From Bacillota bacterium (GTDB lineage Bacteria > Bacillota > Sulfobacillia > JAJZYS01 > JAJZLH01): a DNA stretch of 64,000 bases. Positions 24,656-34,273 of the stretch are shown one piece after another (positions within the stretch are counted from its first letter, which is position 1; each line of letters opens with the position of its first letter). The notes under the pieces were generated by a model, which ran no database searches, was not told the DNA's origin, and was given only the letters and a program-made list of their open reading frames with translations. The position numbers and the translations under genes are program-made. The DNA lies in contig JAJZLY010000025.1 of assembly GCA_021850485.1 (NCBI GenBank), positions 124,001 through 188,000 of the forward strand, given 5' to 3'.

Positions 24656-25369
24656 ATGCACATCGCTGAGCTCACCTCGAAGGAGTTTTCGGCGCTGATC
24701 AAACAGCGACCCCTGGCTCTATTGCCGATCGGCACGTTGGAGGCCCATGGCATGCACGCATCACTGGCCACCGACACCTTGATCCCGGTGGAGATCGGCA
24801 GGCGGGTGGAGCAGGCCGAACGCACCAGATTTCTCCTTTTGCCCGAGATCCCCTATGGACACTCCTGGGATCTGGCCGTGTTCGACGGCACGGTAGACAT
24901 TCCGGCTGCGCCCTTCATCAGTTACGTAAGCGCCGTCGGTAGCGGCCTGGTGAAGGCCGGTTTGAGCCGACAGATCTGGCTCAACGGGCACGGCGGCAAC
25001 AACGGGGCTCTGACCTTGGCAGCCGAAGCTGTGGCTGAGGCTGGCGGCCAAGTGGTGATCGTGAACTGGTGGATGGACTTTCGTCAGGAGATCGACGCCA
25101 TCACGCCCGGAGCCGGCCATGCCGGAGCCGACGAGACGGCGGCGGTGATGGCGATCAACGCCGCCTGGGTGCACCTGGCTGACACGCCGGAACATGCGCC
25201 GGCGCGCACCGCCAAGGTGACCTACAAAGAAGTCAGTGGCCGCGCCGGCCGGTTTCCCGGTGCAGTGAACGGTGCGCCGAGGGAGGCCACGGCGGAAAAA
25301 GGGGAGGCCTTGCTGACCATGTGTGCAAGACGGGTCCGAGAACTCTCGGTCGAGTTCTTTCCCGCCTGA
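24656..25369 (+). CDS. creatininase family protein
   Basis: A metal-dependent amidohydrolase of the creatininase fold. It has L-P-I-G-T-L-E-A-H-G, D-T-L-I-P, L-N-G-H-G-G-N-N and H-A-G-A-D-E-T-A, which carry the two-metal ligands. Relatives include creatinine amidohydrolase, MftE and the riboflavin/F420 pathway formamide hydrolases; the substrate here cannot be assigned. ATG 24656 has GGGAGGG upstream. At 237 residues it is normal. It is the only plus-strand gene inside this division-gene region and splits pgeF-divIVA from ftsZ. Confidence 0.85.
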   Translation: MHIAELTSKEFSALIKQRPLALLPIGTLEAHGMHASLATDTLIPVEIGRRVEQAERTRFLLLPEIPYGHSWDLAVFDGTVDIPAAPFISYVSAVGSGLVKAGLSRQIWLNGHGGNNGALTLAAEAVAEAGGQVVIVNWWMDFRQEIDAITPGAGHAGADETAAVMAINAAWVHLADTPEHAPARTAKVTYKEVSGRAGRFPGAVNGAPREATAEKGEALLTMCARRVRELSVEFFPA

Positions 25370-25471
25370 TTTCCCCGATCAGGGCGGCTCCGCCGTTCCC
25401 CTGGGCAACTCAACACTACCGCCAACGTGGGCGGTGTCGCCTCGTGTCCTCGTGTCAGTCGTTGGTCTCGT

Positions 25472-26560
25472 TCAGTCCTTACGGCGCAGGAACGACGGGA
25501 TGTCCAGCTCGTCTTTGGCCGGCTGCTCTTCGACCGGCAGTGGCGCGAAGGTCGCCGTGTCGAAGCGGCGGCTGATCGGCTCCAAGTTGGGCCGCTCGCC
25601 ACCACCGAATCCGGTGGCGATCAAGGTGAGACGGATCTCGTCACCCATCCGTTCGTCGATCACGGCACCGAAGATGATGTTGGCATCCTCATGCGCCTCT
25701 TGCCGAATCAAGGTGGCAGCCTCGCTGATCTCGGCCATCGCCAGATCGGCGCTGCCGGTGATATTGAGCAAGATGCCCTTGGCACCGTGGATCGACGTCT
25801 CCAGCAGCGGGCTTTCGATCGCCGATTTCGCCGCCTCGAAGGCCCGGTTCTCGCCGCGGGCCACGCCGATGCCCATCAGCGCTGAACCGGCCTCGCGCAT
25901 GATGGTGCGCACGTCGGCAAAGTCAACATTGATGACGCCGGGAACGGTGATCAGGTCGGAGATGCCTTGCACACCTTGGCGCAAGACGTCGTCGACGCGC
26001 TGAAAGGCGTCCAGCATGGTGGTCTTGCGATCCACCACCTCCAGCAGGCGATCGTTGGGGATGACGATCAAGGTGTCCACCTTCTCTTTGAGGCTGGCCA
26101 CCCCCATCTCGGCGTAGGCGCTCCGCCGCTTGCCCTCGAAGCTAAACGGTTTGGTCACCACTCCAACCACCAGCGCACCGGTCTCCCTGGCGATCTCCGC
26201 CACAACCGGCGCAGCACCGGTGCCGGTTCCGCCACCAAGGCCGGCTGTCACAAACACCATGTCGGCGCCTTGAACATGCTCTGAGATCTTCTCTCGAGAC
26301 TCCTCGGCGGCTTTCTTGCCAACCTCGGGGTTGGCACCAGCGCCCAGTCCCTTGGTCAATTTGTCCCCGATCTGCAACTGGACCGGCGCCTGCGACATGC
26401 GCAGGGCCTGAAGATCCGTATTGATGCAGATGAATTCCACGCCTTGAATCCCGACCGCGATCATGCGGTTTACGGCATTACTGCCGCCACCGCCGACGCC
26501 CACGACCTTGATGACGGCACTGCGATCGGGATGAGTCGGAGCCGACTCAAACTCAAACAT
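25472..26560 (-). CDS. ftsZ: cell division protein FtsZ
   Basis: FtsZ is the GTP-dependent tubulin-like ring protein. The signature G-G-G-T-G-T-G lies at about residues 109-115, [10 protein letters not shown] at 21-30, and the T7 synergy loop is in N-V-D-F-A-D-V. The C-terminal anchor peptide D-I-P-S-F-L-R-R is intact and is the SepF/FtsA docking site. ATG 26560 follows AGGAGG at 5 bases. The 76-base gap to ftsQ holds no ftsA. A weak stem (25418-25435) lies after the stop. Confidence 0.96.
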   Translation of the reverse strand: MFEFESAPTHPDRSAVIKVVGVGGGGSNAVNRMIAVGIQGVEFICINTDLQALRMSQAPVQLQIGDKLTKGLGAGANPEVGKKAAEESREKISEHVQGADMVFVTAGLGGGTGTGAAPVVAEIARETGALVVGVVTKPFSFEGKRRSAYAEMGVASLKEKVDTLIVIPNDRLLEVVDRKTTMLDAFQRVDDVLRQGVQGISDLITVPGVINVDFADVRTIMREAGSALMGIGVARGENRAFEAAKSAIESPLLETSIHGAKGILLNITGSADLAMAEISEAATLIRQEAHEDANIIFGAVIDERMGDEIRLTLIATGFGGGERPNLEPISRRFDTATFAPLPVEEQPAKDELDIPSFLRRKD

Positions 26561-26636
26561 AGCGTCCTCCTCGGGGGACGGATGGCTAGACTCTTCAAGG
26601 CAACGCACTTCTCTTCCCCCTTCGGTTTCCCTTCTG

Positions 26637-27350
26637 TCAGGGCGTGGCCGTCACGGAGGGCGCAGCCGGCTGGCTGAGATCGACTCGGGTGACGATCAGT
26701 CCCTTGGCCTGAGCTTGGGCCAAGATCTGGGCCAGAAGGCTGGCTTTTTCGCTCAGACCGGTCGGTGCGCCCAGTGCCACCTCTGTCCCCGCTAACAAGT
26801 AGACACTGACCTGGCCCTTGGAGACCACCAATTCGGACACCTCAGAACGCAGCGGCAGCGGCAAATCGACCAGGAAAGTGAGCGCGCCCAGTCCTGCGCT
26901 CGAGGTGACCTTCTGGTAGGGGGTGGCCGGAACCAGGACGCCGCTGAGGTACGGATAGGCCGCCTGATCCTTGGCAGTAACCGGCAAGGTGACGCCACTT
27001 GCGTCCAGGCCGATCAGATCGCCTGCACCGACGAAGGCCAAGGCCACCGGCCGACGCAGGGTCACTGAGATCACCAACTGGTCAGGGAACACCACACTGA
27101 GTGTGGCGCTGGCCAACCACGGCGCCCGAGCCAGCAGCGTGTTTTTGGCTCGGAGCAACGGCGCACTGAACAGCGGTTGTCCCAGCTTCAGCCCTGTGTC
27201 TTGAAAGAGCTGCGCTGGCCCGCCTTGGACCCGGATCTGGCGGATGGTGAACCAGGGGCCGGCCAGAACCAACCAGACCAAGCCTGCGGCCACGACCAGG
27301 GCCGCCACCACCGCCAGCACTCGGCGCCTGATCAGGCGTCGGCTCGCCAC
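26637..27350 (-). CDS. ftsQ: cell division protein FtsQ/DivIB
   Basis: This is a bitopic protein of the divisome FtsQLB complex. A short basic cytoplasmic tail (S-R-R-L-I-R-R-R) precedes one membrane helix near residues 10-31. An extracytoplasmic POTRA-type domain starts at I-R-Q-I-R-V-Q-G, followed by the FtsQ beta domain. GTG 27350 is preferred because GGAGG lies 7 bases upstream; it overlaps murB by 19 bases and gives 237 residues. Confidence 0.9.
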   Translation of the reverse strand: MASRRLIRRRVLAVVAALVVAAGLVWLVLAGPWFTIRQIRVQGGPAQLFQDTGLKLGQPLFSAPLLRAKNTLLARAPWLASATLSVVFPDQLVISVTLRRPVALAFVGAGDLIGLDASGVTLPVTAKDQAAYPYLSGVLVPATPYQKVTSSAGLGALTFLVDLPLPLRSEVSELVVSKGQVSVYLLAGTEVALGAPTGLSEKASLLAQILAQAQAKGLIVTRVDLSQPAAPSVTATP

Positions 27351-28237
27351 ACTCTGACCTCCAATTCCAGCTGCTGACCCGACGTCTCGGCCACCCGCTC
27401 CTTCGCCCACTCTACCAAGGCCAACACGTCGCCCGCGGTTGCCGACCCGAGATTGAGAAAGAAGTTGGCATGGAGCTCAGAGATCTGGGCGCCGCCGATG
27501 CGGTGCCCTTTTCCGCCGGCCGCCTCGATCAGCTGCCCAGCGCTGTGTTCGGGCGGATTCTTAAACATGCTGCCGGCATTTTTGCCCTGCGGTTGGGTGC
27601 GACGGCGGTGCGCCAGCGCCTGTGCCAATCGGCCGCGCGCCGCCGCCAGATCTCCCCGCTGCAGCTGGAATCGGGCGGCCAGCACGCCCTGCCCGCTGCC
27701 AATCAGGGCGGAGTGGCGGTAGCCGTATGCCAGTTCGCTGGCCCCAATCCACCGGGCCGGTTGCGCATCACAGACCACCAGCGCCTCGACCAGATGGTCC
27801 GAGATGGAACCGCCATGGGCACCGGCGTTCATCACAACCGCCCCGCCCACCGTCGCCGGAATGCCACCAGCCCACTCCATCCCGGTCAGACCAGCTCCAT
27901 GGCCCGAACTGACCACGCTGATCAACGCAGCACCGGCTGCCGCCTCCACCACCGGCCCCGTCACCATGACTTGGCGCAACCTGCCGGTGGCAATGGTCAA
28001 GCCGGGCAAGCTGCCCGCAGTGACCAGGACATTGGAACCGGCGCCCAAAAACCGCCACGGCACGCCGGCCGCCTGGCAGATGCCCAGCACCTTGGGCACG
28101 GCCTCAATGCGCTCCAAGATCAGCAGGGCCTGCGCCACACCACCGACGCGCAGCGTGGTGCGCGCTGCCAACGATGCATCGGTCAACAGCGCGCCACAGT
28201 CCAGTGCCCCAAGCTCCTTGAGCCAATCGGCGGTCAT
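27332..28237 (-). CDS. murB: UDP-N-acetylenolpyruvoylglucosamine reductase
   Basis: MurB reduces UDP-GlcNAc-enolpyruvate to UDP-MurNAc using NADPH and FAD. T-T-L-R-V-G-G, L-G-A-G-S-N-V-L-V and G-I-P-A-T-V-G-G-A-V-V-M-N-A-G are the FAD-binding signatures. The catalytic serine is in K-N-A-G-S-M-F-K-N-P (type II form). At 301 residues it fits. ATG 28237 overlaps the murG stop (ATGA) with GGAGG upstream. murC, often placed just before murB, is not here. Confidence 0.94.
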   Translation of the reverse strand: MTADWLKELGALDCGALLTDASLAARTTLRVGGVAQALLILERIEAVPKVLGICQAAGVPWRFLGAGSNVLVTAGSLPGLTIATGRLRQVMVTGPVVEAAAGAALISVVSSGHGAGLTGMEWAGGIPATVGGAVVMNAGAHGGSISDHLVEALVVCDAQPARWIGASELAYGYRHSALIGSGQGVLAARFQLQRGDLAAARGRLAQALAHRRRTQPQGKNAGSMFKNPPEHSAGQLIEAAGGKGHRIGGAQISELHANFFLNLGSATAGDVLALVEWAKERVAETSGQQLELEVRVWRADA

Positions 28238-29340
28238 GGTGCCACCTCCAGCAAATCCTCGGCCAAGATGTCGGCGATGCGCTGGGCTGCGTCCGCCGGA
28301 ACCGCCTGCCGGATGGCCCGGCTCATGGCAGCCAGGGCGGTGCGGTCGTGGAGCAGAGTGACGATCCGAACCAGCGTGTCAGGGTCCGCCAAAGCCGCTT
28401 CCTCGACCACCAAAGCGCCTCCACCTCCGGCAACTCGCCTGGCGTTTTCCATCTGCTGGTCGTCGCTGACGTTGGGGGATGGCACGAGCAGGGCCGGAAG
28501 CCCCGCTTGCGCCAACTCGGCCACGGTTCCTGCGCCAGAACGGGTCAGGGCCAGATCTGCCGCCGCCATGGCACCGGCCATATCGTCCAGGTAGGGCACT
28601 ACCATCCGGCCGGGTAGTGATCCGGTGTGGACTTGAGCCCGGTAGCGCCGACCTGTTGCCCAGATCAGCTGCACGTCTTCCCCCAGCCCAGACGCGACCA
28701 GTTTTTCTGCCAACTGGTTGAGCGCCTGTGCGCCGAGGCTGCCACCGAACACCAGCAACACCGGCTTGTCGGCCGCCATTCCCAGGCGCCGGCGGGCCAA
28801 CGCGCTGTCCATGCGGCCGATCGCCTGCCGGACCGGCAGACCGGTGCCGATCGACTTGCGGCGCAGCGCTTCAGGCAGTGCGTCTTGCATGTCCGGAAAG
28901 CCAAGGAACAGCCGGCGCGCCTTGCCGGCAAGCAACCGATTGGCCACCCCCAGCCGGGCGTCCGGCTCCAGCAGGTACAGCGGCACCCGCAGTTGGCCAG
29001 CGGCCCAGCCGACCGGTCCGCTGACGTAGCCGCCCGTGCCCACCACCGCCGCCGGCCGCAGCCGACGCAGGTGGGCGGCAGCCTGGGCCAACCCCCATCC
29101 GGTCACGGCCAGAGCCCGACCGCGTGCGAGTAGGCCTTTGCGGGCCAAGCCAGCCGCTATCACCGGCACAAAGGGCAAACCGGCAGCCAAGGCCAGGCCC
29201 TTTTCCGGTCCGTAGGGACTGCCGGCGAAGACCAGTTCAAATCGGTCCGAGAGCCGCTCAGCCAGCGCCAGCGCAGGCGACACGTGCCCGGCAGTGCCAC
29301 CGCCGGTGAGGACGATCAACGGGCGACGCTGATCACTCAC
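28234..29340 (-). CDS. murG: lipid I N-acetylglucosaminyltransferase
   Basis: MurG adds GlcNAc to lipid I to form lipid II at the inner membrane face. T-G-G-G-T-A-G-H-V-S-P-A-L-A-L and V-V-G-T-G-G-Y-V-S-G-P are donor/acceptor motifs, with F-G-G-S-L-G-A-Q opening the C-terminal Rossmann half. The length of 368 residues is normal. The start at 29340 overlaps the ftsW stop. Confidence 0.95.
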   Translation of the reverse strand: MSDQRRPLIVLTGGGTAGHVSPALALAERLSDRFELVFAGSPYGPEKGLALAAGLPFVPVIAAGLARKGLLARGRALAVTGWGLAQAAAHLRRLRPAAVVGTGGYVSGPVGWAAGQLRVPLYLLEPDARLGVANRLLAGKARRLFLGFPDMQDALPEALRRKSIGTGLPVRQAIGRMDSALARRRLGMAADKPVLLVFGGSLGAQALNQLAEKLVASGLGEDVQLIWATGRRYRAQVHTGSLPGRMVVPYLDDMAGAMAAADLALTRSGAGTVAELAQAGLPALLVPSPNVSDDQQMENARRVAGGGGALVVEEAALADPDTLVRIVTLLHDRTALAAMSRAIRQAVPADAAQRIADILAEDLLEVAP

Positions 29341-30437
29341 GACGGCTTCTTACGCTGCCTGGAGATGTTCAGCAAGATGCCGATGCCGGCCAAGGTGAAG
29401 ACCAGGGAAGATCCGCCGTAGGAGATGAAGGGCAACGGGATGCCGGTGACTGGCACGGTGTCCGTGACCACAGCCACATTGAGCAGGGCCTGGAGCATGA
29501 TCATGCTGGTCAGGCCAGCGGCCAAAAGCCGGCCGAAGGCATCTGGCGCCTCGGCGGCGATCTTGAATCCCCGCCACAGCAAGAGGACGAACAGCACCAG
29601 CACCACGGCACCGCCGATGAAGCCCAACTCGTTGCCCAAGATGGCGAAGATGGAGTCGGTGTACTGCTCAGGCAAGTAGAAAAACTTGAAGGCGGAGCGG
29701 CCAAGGCCAACTCCCAAAAAACCGCCGGAGCCGAGTGCAAAAAGGGACTGCAAGATGTGGTAGCCGGAGCCAAGGGAGGTCTTGGCCGGGTCCAAAAAGG
29801 CCAATAGGCGCTGCAGACGGTAGGCCTTGGCGACCACCTCGTAGACCAGCGCTGGAATCGCCAACACCAGCGTGCCGATCAAGGCGCTGGCGCGCGCCCC
29901 CGCCAGATAGAGCATGATGAAGGCCGTCCCACCGAGGCACAAAGCGGTGCCAAGGTCTGGTTCTTTCAGCACCAGGTAAAAAACGGCGGCTACCACCACG
30001 ATGTGCGGCAGATAGCCTTTCTTCAGATCCCTCGGCGGGAAGCGGCCACCGGTCAGCGTGTCGGCGAAGACGATGGCCAGTGCCAACTTGGCCAGCTCGG
30101 ACGGCTGAAACTCCAAGGAGCCAAACCCCAACCAGCGGCGGCCACCGGCGATCACCCGGCCGACATGGGGAATCAAGACAGCCACCAGCAAGATCGCCGT
30201 TAAAATGGCCAGCGCCTTGGTGTGGCGCCGAAACTGATGGTAGTCGAAGCGCGAGAAAAACCAGGCAGCCGCCCCGCCCAGCACCGCCCAGATCAGCTGG
30301 CGGATCAAAAAGTAATAGGGGGTGTTGAAATTGACGTAGGCGGTCACGGAACTGGCGGAAAAGACCATCACCACGCCGATGCCAAGCAGGGCCATGACCA
30401 GTACCACCAGCCTCTGGTCAACGGCCTCCATCCGCAT
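29337..30437 (-). CDS. ftsW: SEDS peptidoglycan glycosyltransferase FtsW
   Basis: This is a SEDS-family polymerase of septal peptidoglycan with about ten membrane helices. V-M-V-F-S-A-S-S, W-L-G-F-G-S-L-E-F-Q-P-S-E and the C-terminal P-V-T-G-I-P-L-P-F-I-S-Y-G-G-S-S are hallmark segments. Its place between mraY and murG makes FtsW more likely than RodA. ATG 30437 is chosen, giving 366 residues; ATG 30431 is also possible and the ribosome site is modest. The usual partner, the class B PBP ftsI, is not in this cluster. Confidence 0.93.
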   Translation of the reverse strand: MRMEAVDQRLVVLVMALLGIGVVMVFSASSVTAYVNFNTPYYFLIRQLIWAVLGGAAAWFFSRFDYHQFRRHTKALAILTAILLVAVLIPHVGRVIAGGRRWLGFGSLEFQPSELAKLALAIVFADTLTGGRFPPRDLKKGYLPHIVVVAAVFYLVLKEPDLGTALCLGGTAFIMLYLAGARASALIGTLVLAIPALVYEVVAKAYRLQRLLAFLDPAKTSLGSGYHILQSLFALGSGGFLGVGLGRSAFKFFYLPEQYTDSIFAILGNELGFIGGAVVLVLFVLLLWRGFKIAAEAPDAFGRLLAAGLTSMIMLQALLNVAVVTDTVPVTGIPLPFISYGGSSLVFTLAGIGILLNISRQRKKPS

Positions 30438-30442
30438 CTGCT

Positions 30443-31390
30443 TCAGATCCTCACCCCCCACAGCAAGGTTCCGAGGATGCCGGCAACGACTCCTGCCGTC
30501 CAAAAGCGCTGCAGCACCCGTGGCTCACTCCAGCCGCCTAACTCAAAGTGATGGTGCAGCGGGCTCATCCGAAAGATGCGCCGGCCAGTCGTCCGAAAGG
30601 AGATCACCTGCAAGATCACCGACAGCGTTTCGGCAACGAAGACGGCAGCCACCAGCGGCAACAAGATTTCCCAGCCAGTGGCCACGGCCAGCCCGGCGAT
30701 GGCGCCGCCGATCCCAAAGGCACCGGTGTCCCCCATCATCACCCGGGCCGGGTGTCGGTTATAGACGAAAAATCCGATCAGTGCGCCCAGCAATGCCAAC
30801 GCGATGGCAGCAGAGGCACCGTTGTTGAGTGCCAGGGCGGCAATCGCAAAAAAAATCAAGATCGGCATCGACACACCAGCGGCCAGGCCGTCCACGCCAT
30901 CGGTCAAATTGGCTCCGTTGGCCGTCGCTGCCACCACCAGGTCGACCACGATCACAAAAAGCCACAAGGGGGCATGCCAGATACCCCCGCCCAGCGGCAC
31001 ACGAATCACCCTGCTGGCCGACCCCAGGGTCAGCGCAAAGGCTGTGGCCACTACCAGCCCGGCTACGACCTTTCCCCGCGCCCGCAGACCAAGGGGCTGC
31101 CGGCGGTGCACCTTGACCCAGTCGTCGACCAGACCAATTCCAGCCATCGCCAAGGTAAGTCCGAGGACCGCTAAGCCATCGCCGCTGACCGCTCCAGAGG
31201 CTAGGGCAGCCAGGACGGCCGCGATCACAAACACCACGCCGCCCATGGTCGGCGTACCTGCCTTGACCTGATGGCTGATCGGCCCGTCCACGCGCACCGT
31301 CTGGCGCGCTGTCCACGGCTGGCGAATCCACCAGGCACAGCCACCAAGACTGAGCGCCAGCGCCAGGAGTCCTCCAAGCCAGCTAGTCAT
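30443..31390 (-). CDS. mraY: phospho-N-acetylmuramoyl-pentapeptide transferase
   Basis: MraY makes lipid I by moving phospho-MurNAc-pentapeptide to undecaprenyl phosphate. The aspartate motifs L-V-D-D-W, N-L-T-D-G-V-D-G-L and M-M-G-D-T-G are present, followed by the histidine motif M-S-P-L-H-H-H-F-E. About ten membrane helices are visible. ATG 31390 overlaps the murF end by 8 bases. murD, which commonly follows mraY, is missing; ftsW follows within 10 bases. Confidence 0.95.
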   Translation of the reverse strand: MTSWLGGLLALALSLGGCAWWIRQPWTARQTVRVDGPISHQVKAGTPTMGGVVFVIAAVLAALASGAVSGDGLAVLGLTLAMAGIGLVDDWVKVHRRQPLGLRARGKVVAGLVVATAFALTLGSASRVIRVPLGGGIWHAPLWLFVIVVDLVVAATANGANLTDGVDGLAAGVSMPILIFFAIAALALNNGASAAIALALLGALIGFFVYNRHPARVMMGDTGAFGIGGAIAGLAVATGWEILLPLVAAVFVAETLSVILQVISFRTTGRRIFRMSPLHHHFELGGWSEPRVLQRFWTAGVVAGILGTLLWGVRI

Positions 31391-32741
31391 CGGTCAACAC
31401 CGCTTGCATCAGACCGTCCAGCCCGACAGCTCGAGAGGCCTTGACCAAGACAGCGTCTCCGGGCTTGATCCAGCGGCGGCAGATCTCCTCAGCTTCGCGG
31501 CGATCCGATGCCACCAGAGTGTCGGCTGGGCTGAACCCAGCTTCAAGCGCACCGGCCGCAATCGCACGGCCGCCGTCTCCTACTGCGATGAGTCGGTCCA
31601 CGCACTGGGCTGCAATCCGTCCCACATCCTGATGCAGGCGGGGGCCGTGCTGCCCCAGCTCTCGCATGTCACCTAAGACGGCGATGCGGCGGTGGCCGCT
31701 CACCGCACCGAGCAACCGAAGTGCGGCCTCCATCGACTGCGGCGAGGCGTTGTAGCTGTCATCGATCACCAACACGCCAGATCGGTCCCAGATGTAAATC
31801 CTGCAAGCCGCCGGATCCAAGCTCTGCAGAGCAGCGGCCACTTGCTCCAGGCCGACGCCGAACTGGACGGCGCCAGCAGCTGCCAGGGCCAGTGCCTCCA
31901 AGGCACCAGGTCCAGGCCAAGCCAAGTCCGCTTCGACCATGGAGCCAAATCCGGCCAATCGCACCCGCCAACCCAAGAGGCCGCGGTCCTCAAGCACCGT
32001 AAGTCGGAGATCAGCCTGCTCTCCTTGTCCCGCCCGTAAAACTGAACCGGGAGCGGCCAGCGCAAGATAGTCAGCCCACGGATCGTCGGCATTGAAGATG
32101 GCGATGCCGGTCCTCGCCAAGCCTCCCAAGATCTCCGCCTTGGCCCTGGCGATCGCTTCTACAGAACCGAGTCGGCCGATGTGACTGACGCCGATCCGGG
32201 TGATGATCGCCAGATCCGGTGAGAAGGCCTTGACCAGTGCGGCAATCTCTCCGGGCAGGCGCATGGCCATCTCGACCACAGCCACCTCTTGGTCGGGATC
32301 CAGCGCCACCACCGCGATCGGCAAGCCAACATCGCTGTTCAAGTTGCCGGCGGTGGCGAATGTGGTGAAGGTCGAAGCCAGCAGATGGGCGAGCAGGTCC
32401 TTGGTCGTGGTCTTGCCCACCGATCCGGTGATCGCCACCACCCGCCCCGTAAACCGGCGGCGTTGACCGCTCAGAATCTGGAACAGGGCGCGGCGCGTAT
32501 CTGGCACTTGGATACGCGGCTGCCAATCACCGGGCTCGTCGACCAAGACGGCGCCAGCTCCACTGTCCAGGGCCATCTGGGCATAGCGATGGCCATTATC
32601 GTGGTCACCGCGCACGGCGGCAAACAAACTGCCAGGGGCGCAGCGGCGGGAGTCGGCGGTGGCCACCTGAAAGACGTGGCCGGCGGGCAACCCGGTCGCC
32701 ACGCCGCCGGTGTCGGCGAGCAGATCAGTCAGTTTAATCAT
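31383..32741 (-). CDS. murF: UDP-MurNAc-tripeptide D-alanyl-D-alanine ligase
   Basis: This Mur ligase adds D-Ala-D-Ala to the muropeptide precursor. The P-loop is A-I-T-G-S-V-G-K-T-T-T-K, and N-L-N-S-D-V-G-L-P is the MurF-specific loop. D-D-S-Y-N-A-S-P-Q-S-M marks the C-terminal domain. At 452 residues it is normal. The start overlaps the murE stop as ATGA. Confidence 0.95.
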   Translation of the reverse strand: MIKLTDLLADTGGVATGLPAGHVFQVATADSRRCAPGSLFAAVRGDHDNGHRYAQMALDSGAGAVLVDEPGDWQPRIQVPDTRRALFQILSGQRRRFTGRVVAITGSVGKTTTKDLLAHLLASTFTTFATAGNLNSDVGLPIAVVALDPDQEVAVVEMAMRLPGEIAALVKAFSPDLAIITRIGVSHIGRLGSVEAIARAKAEILGGLARTGIAIFNADDPWADYLALAAPGSVLRAGQGEQADLRLTVLEDRGLLGWRVRLAGFGSMVEADLAWPGPGALEALALAAAGAVQFGVGLEQVAAALQSLDPAACRIYIWDRSGVLVIDDSYNASPQSMEAALRLLGAVSGHRRIAVLGDMRELGQHGPRLHQDVGRIAAQCVDRLIAVGDGGRAIAAGALEAGFSPADTLVASDRREAEEICRRWIKPGDAVLVKASRAVGLDGLMQAVLTDD

Positions 32742-34180
32742 GGCCGCGCTAGCAGCTCGCTCGCCACCAGGCGATCATCAAAGGGCATCTCCTGGTCGCC
32801 GATCACCTGGACGGCCTCGTGGCCCTTGCCGGCGATCAGCACGATGTCGCCGGCTCGGGCAGCGCCCAGGGCGTAGGCAATGGCCTGGCGCCGGTCCGGA
32901 ATGACGCGAAACGGACCATGACCCCGACGGGCCCCGGACTCCATTTCGGCCAGGATGCCGAGCGGATCTTCAGTGCGTGGATTGTCAGACGTGAGTACGG
33001 CCAGGTCGGACTGTCTGGTCGCCATCTCGCCCATCACGGGTCGCTTGCCTGCGTCCCGGTCCCCGCCACAGCCGACGACCACGATCACACGCCCCCTGGT
33101 CACTTCCCGAGCGGCGGCCAGAGCCTTCTCCAGCCCGTCAGGGGTGTGTGCGTAGTCCACCACCACTGCAAAGGGCTGGGTGCCCGGCACCCGTTCGAAG
33201 CGTCCCGGGACTGCTGTCAGTTGCGGCACCACACCGACCAGCTGTTCTGGGTCGAATCCCAAGCTGATCAGCACGGTCAGACTTGCCAGCAAGTTGGCCA
33301 CGTTGAAGCGGCCGATCAGGGGGCTCTCCACCGCCAGCCGCAGGGAGGGACCGGTCAACTCGAAGCGGCTCCCCTGCTCGGCCAAGCTGACATGACTGGC
33401 CCGAAAGTCGGCCGCTCCAGAAGAGACGCCGTAGGTCACCACCGTGCCCTTGGTTCTCCGACCCATCTTCTCATGCGCCGGGTCATCGGCGTTGAGGATC
33501 GCTAGGCCCGCCGCCTCCAGGGACTCAAATAACTTGGCCTTGGCATCGCCATAGGCCTCCATGGTGCGATGGTAATCCAAGTGATCTCGGGTCAGGTTGG
33601 TGAAGATCGCCGCGCGGTAGCGCAACCCACTCACCCGGCCCAAAGCCAGTGCGTGTGAGGACACCTCCATGGCCGCCCAATCCAGCTGGTTTCGCACCAT
33701 CTCGTGCAGGTAGCGGCACACGTCGGAGGCCTCCGGCGTGGTCCGCTCTTCCTTAAGGCGGCGGTGGCCAGTGTCCACCCAGACGGTGCCGATCAGGCCG
33801 CACGGGTGGCCGATCAATTTCAGCAGTTCAGCGACCAAGAAGGCTACCGTCGACTTGCCGTTGGTGCCGGTCACCCCAATCAATTCGAGCTGGCGAGAGG
33901 GATCTTGGTAGACCCGTCTCGCAATCTCTGGAAGCACAGCGCGGGCGTCTGGAACGATCAGTTGCGGCACTGTCAGTTGCGGCTGTGCGCGTTCGGTCAC
34001 CACGGCCGCGGCGCCACTTCGAACCGCCGCCACGATGAATTGGCTTCCGTCAAAGTGCGCACCGCTTACCGCCACAAACAAATCGCCGGCCTGGCAACGC
34101 CGGGAATCGTGGGTGACGCCGGCAATGACAAGGTCGTCTCCGACCAGGGTCCCCAGGTCTGTCAGATCCACAAGGTGCAC
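32738..34180 (-). CDS. murE: UDP-MurNAc-dipeptide:meso-diaminopimelate ligase
   Basis: MurE adds the third residue of the stem peptide. The P-loop is V-T-G-T-N-G-K-S-T. The C-terminal substrate motif reads D-N-P-R-T-E-D-P, the D-N-P-R form associated with meso-diaminopimelate rather than lysine, so the wall is probably of the DAP type. At 480 residues it is normal. GTG 34180 has GGAGG 7 bases upstream. A promoter precedes it in the gap to ftsL. Confidence 0.94.
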   Translation of the reverse strand: MHLVDLTDLGTLVGDDLVIAGVTHDSRRCQAGDLFVAVSGAHFDGSQFIVAAVRSGAAAVVTERAQPQLTVPQLIVPDARAVLPEIARRVYQDPSRQLELIGVTGTNGKSTVAFLVAELLKLIGHPCGLIGTVWVDTGHRRLKEERTTPEASDVCRYLHEMVRNQLDWAAMEVSSHALALGRVSGLRYRAAIFTNLTRDHLDYHRTMEAYGDAKAKLFESLEAAGLAILNADDPAHEKMGRRTKGTVVTYGVSSGAADFRASHVSLAEQGSRFELTGPSLRLAVESPLIGRFNVANLLASLTVLISLGFDPEQLVGVVPQLTAVPGRFERVPGTQPFAVVVDYAHTPDGLEKALAAAREVTRGRVIVVVGCGGDRDAGKRPVMGEMATRQSDLAVLTSDNPRTEDPLGILAEMESGARRGHGPFRVIPDRRQAIAYALGAARAGDIVLIAGKGHEAVQVIGDQEMPFDDRLVASELLARP

Positions 34181-34237
34181 GTTGTGACCTCCACAGGCGG
34201 GTATGGAACGCCAGCGCGGGGCTCGGCCCCCACCCGT

Positions 34238-34266
34238 ATCATACCCGGGCAGCCCGTTACGGTCAG
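34238..34266 (-). promoter_or_regulatory. internal promoter before murE
   Basis: On the minus strand CTGACC (34266-34261) and TATGAT (34243-34238) are spaced by 17 bases. It lies in the 93-base gap between ftsL and murE, the largest gap between mraZ and ftsQ. It would let the mur-ftsW block be transcribed apart from mraZ-rsmH-ftsL. Confidence 0.6.
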
Positions 34267-34273
34267 GGGGGGG

